A stretch of DNA of 64,000 nucleotides from Pseudomonadales bacterium (GTDB lineage Bacteria; Pseudomonadota; Gammaproteobacteria; Pseudomonadales; Azotimanducaceae), in contig JAEPOO010000001.1 in assembly GCA_017642855.1 (NCBI GenBank), positions 1,961,469 to 2,025,468 on the forward strand. Direction: 5' to 3'. Every line of letters starts with the position of its first letter. Position 1 is the first letter of the stretch. Under the pieces are notes generated by a model. The model was given only the letters and a program-made list of their open reading frames with translations. It had not been told where the DNA came from and ran no database searches. Positions 63,405 through 64,000 of the stretch are shown here, piece by piece. Both the position numbers and the translations under genes were made by a program.

Positions 63405-64000
63405 TCAAACCCGGTAGTAGTCTCGGTACCAATTCACAAACTTCGTGAGACCTTCCTCAAGGGAAGTCTGAGGTCTATAACCAAAATCTCGCTCGAGGCC
63501 ACCAACATCCGCAAAAGTTTCTTCAACATCTCCCGGCTGCATGGGAAGTAGTTCCTTTTTAGCCCTCTTACCTACCAATCTTTCTAATATTTCTACGTAT
63601 TCCATTAAGCCTACGGGTTCACCACGACCAATATTATAAAGACGTGAGGACTCGACCGTATCTGCGCCATCATGAACACAAAGAACACCATCTACGATGT
63701 CATCAATGTAAGTAAAATCTCGGCGATGTTTCCCATGGTGGAACAATTGAATGGGTTCATCTCGAAGCATGTTCCCCAGAAAAATGAAAGGTGACATATC
63801 GGGTCTTCCCCAGGGACCGTAAACTGTAAAAAAACGGAGCCCAACTACGTTCAAATCGTATTGGTGACTATAGACGTGAGCAAGCAACTCATTAGCAACT
63901 TTCGTGGCGGCATATACAGACACAGGCTTATCTACTCGTGCCGAGGTAGCTAATGGTACGACGCCAGAGTTGCCATACACTGAACTCGATGACGCGTAGA
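63405..64000 (-). CDS. NAD-dependent epimerase (UDP-glucuronate 4-epimerase-like), 5' end beyond window
   Basis: The C-terminal 198 codons of an SDR epimerase; the frame stays open to the window edge and its start is outside. Just inside the edge is the Ser-rich active-site loop (YASSSSVYGNSG) and then the catalytic VYAATKVANELLAHVY. LRFFTVYGPWGRPDMSPFIF and HHGKHRRDFTYIDDIVDG closely match UDP-glucuronate 4-epimerases (GAE/LspL type). With the dehydrogenase gene downstream, it probably interconverts uronic acid nucleotide sugars. Confidence 0.9.
   Translation of the reverse strand, partial: YASSSSVYGNSGVVPLATSARVDKPVSVYAATKVANELLAHVYSHQYDLNVVGLRFFTVYGPWGRPDMSPFIFLGNMLRDEPIQLFHHGKHRRDFTYIDDIVDGVLCVHDGADTVESSRLYNIGRGEPVGLMEYVEILERLVGKRAKKELLPMQPGDVEETFADVGGLERDFGYRPQTSLEEGLTKFVNWYRDYYRV

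Noticed and set aside
1..64000. Insertion sequences, integrases or prophage genes
   Set aside because: No transposase, integrase or phage protein motif was found in any real gene, and the tRNA genes show no adjoining integrase.

Overview
The window looks like a chromosomal segment of a free-living gammaproteobacterium, probably marine. The clues are a MoxR/Bat operon, a one-piece M1 aminopeptidase N, tRNA genes with encoded CCA ends, a GlpG-type rhomboid, CysE/CysD/CysNC sulfate assimilation genes and VpsP/BBP2-type exopolysaccharide accessory genes. I cannot name the species. No integrase, transposase, phage gene or CRISPR array is visible.

Layout. (1) 60-7007: a six-gene + strand operon of MoxR ATPase, DUF58, DUF4381, two von Willebrand A proteins (the second fused to a TPR/Gln-rich tail) and BatD. 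(2) 7008-7749: a cluster of short hairpin repeats around a GIY-YIG nuclease gene. (3) 7750-21479: housekeeping and accessory genes, namely pepN, a VapBC pair, an orphan Phd-like antitoxin, DUF2797, a rhomboid, XdhC and a MobA-like protein, GDP-fucose synthesis (gmd, fcl), a FecR protein, nadK, cysE, two secreted hypotheticals and a tRNA-Val/tRNA-Asp operon. (4) 21533-55388: a long surface-polysaccharide locus with barrel protein, export protein, VpsP, two O-antigen polymerase/ligase-like proteins, a tyrosine autokinase, a flippase, glycosyltransferases, methyltransferases, a nonulosonic-acid block (NeuC, NeuA, Gfo/Idh, TPP enzyme, 2-hydroxyacid dehydrogenase, NeuB), a UDP-sulfoquinovose synthase, several SDR enzymes, an aminotransferase and two different initiating phosphosugar transferases. 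(5) 55570-61146: an epimerase, an APS/PAPS-type reductase with iron-sulfur cysteines, CysN/CysC, DUF2061 and a CysD with an unusual 200-residue N-terminal extension. (6) 61233-64000: nucleotide-sugar dehydrogenase, RmlD-like reductase and an epimerase cut by the window end.

How the parts may work together. CysD, CysN and CysC activate sulfate, the reductase can release sulfite, and the SQD1-like enzyme uses sulfite and UDP-glucose to make UDP-sulfoquinovose. With the surrounding glycosyltransferases, Wzx/Wzy-type proteins and export proteins, this suggests an exopolysaccharide or O-antigen carrying a sulfonated sugar together with a nonulosonic acid. The individual families are recognised from motifs; the combined product is inference.

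A second theme is a dispersed family of short palindromic repeats (typical edge GGAGAGATC...GTCGAGATGAGG) found in at least eight places. They sit at gene borders, alter apparent start codons, and in one case lie in frame inside a coding sequence. The GIY-YIG gene lies inside the densest cluster. Convergent genes in this window repeatedly abut or overlap, so the genome appears compact.
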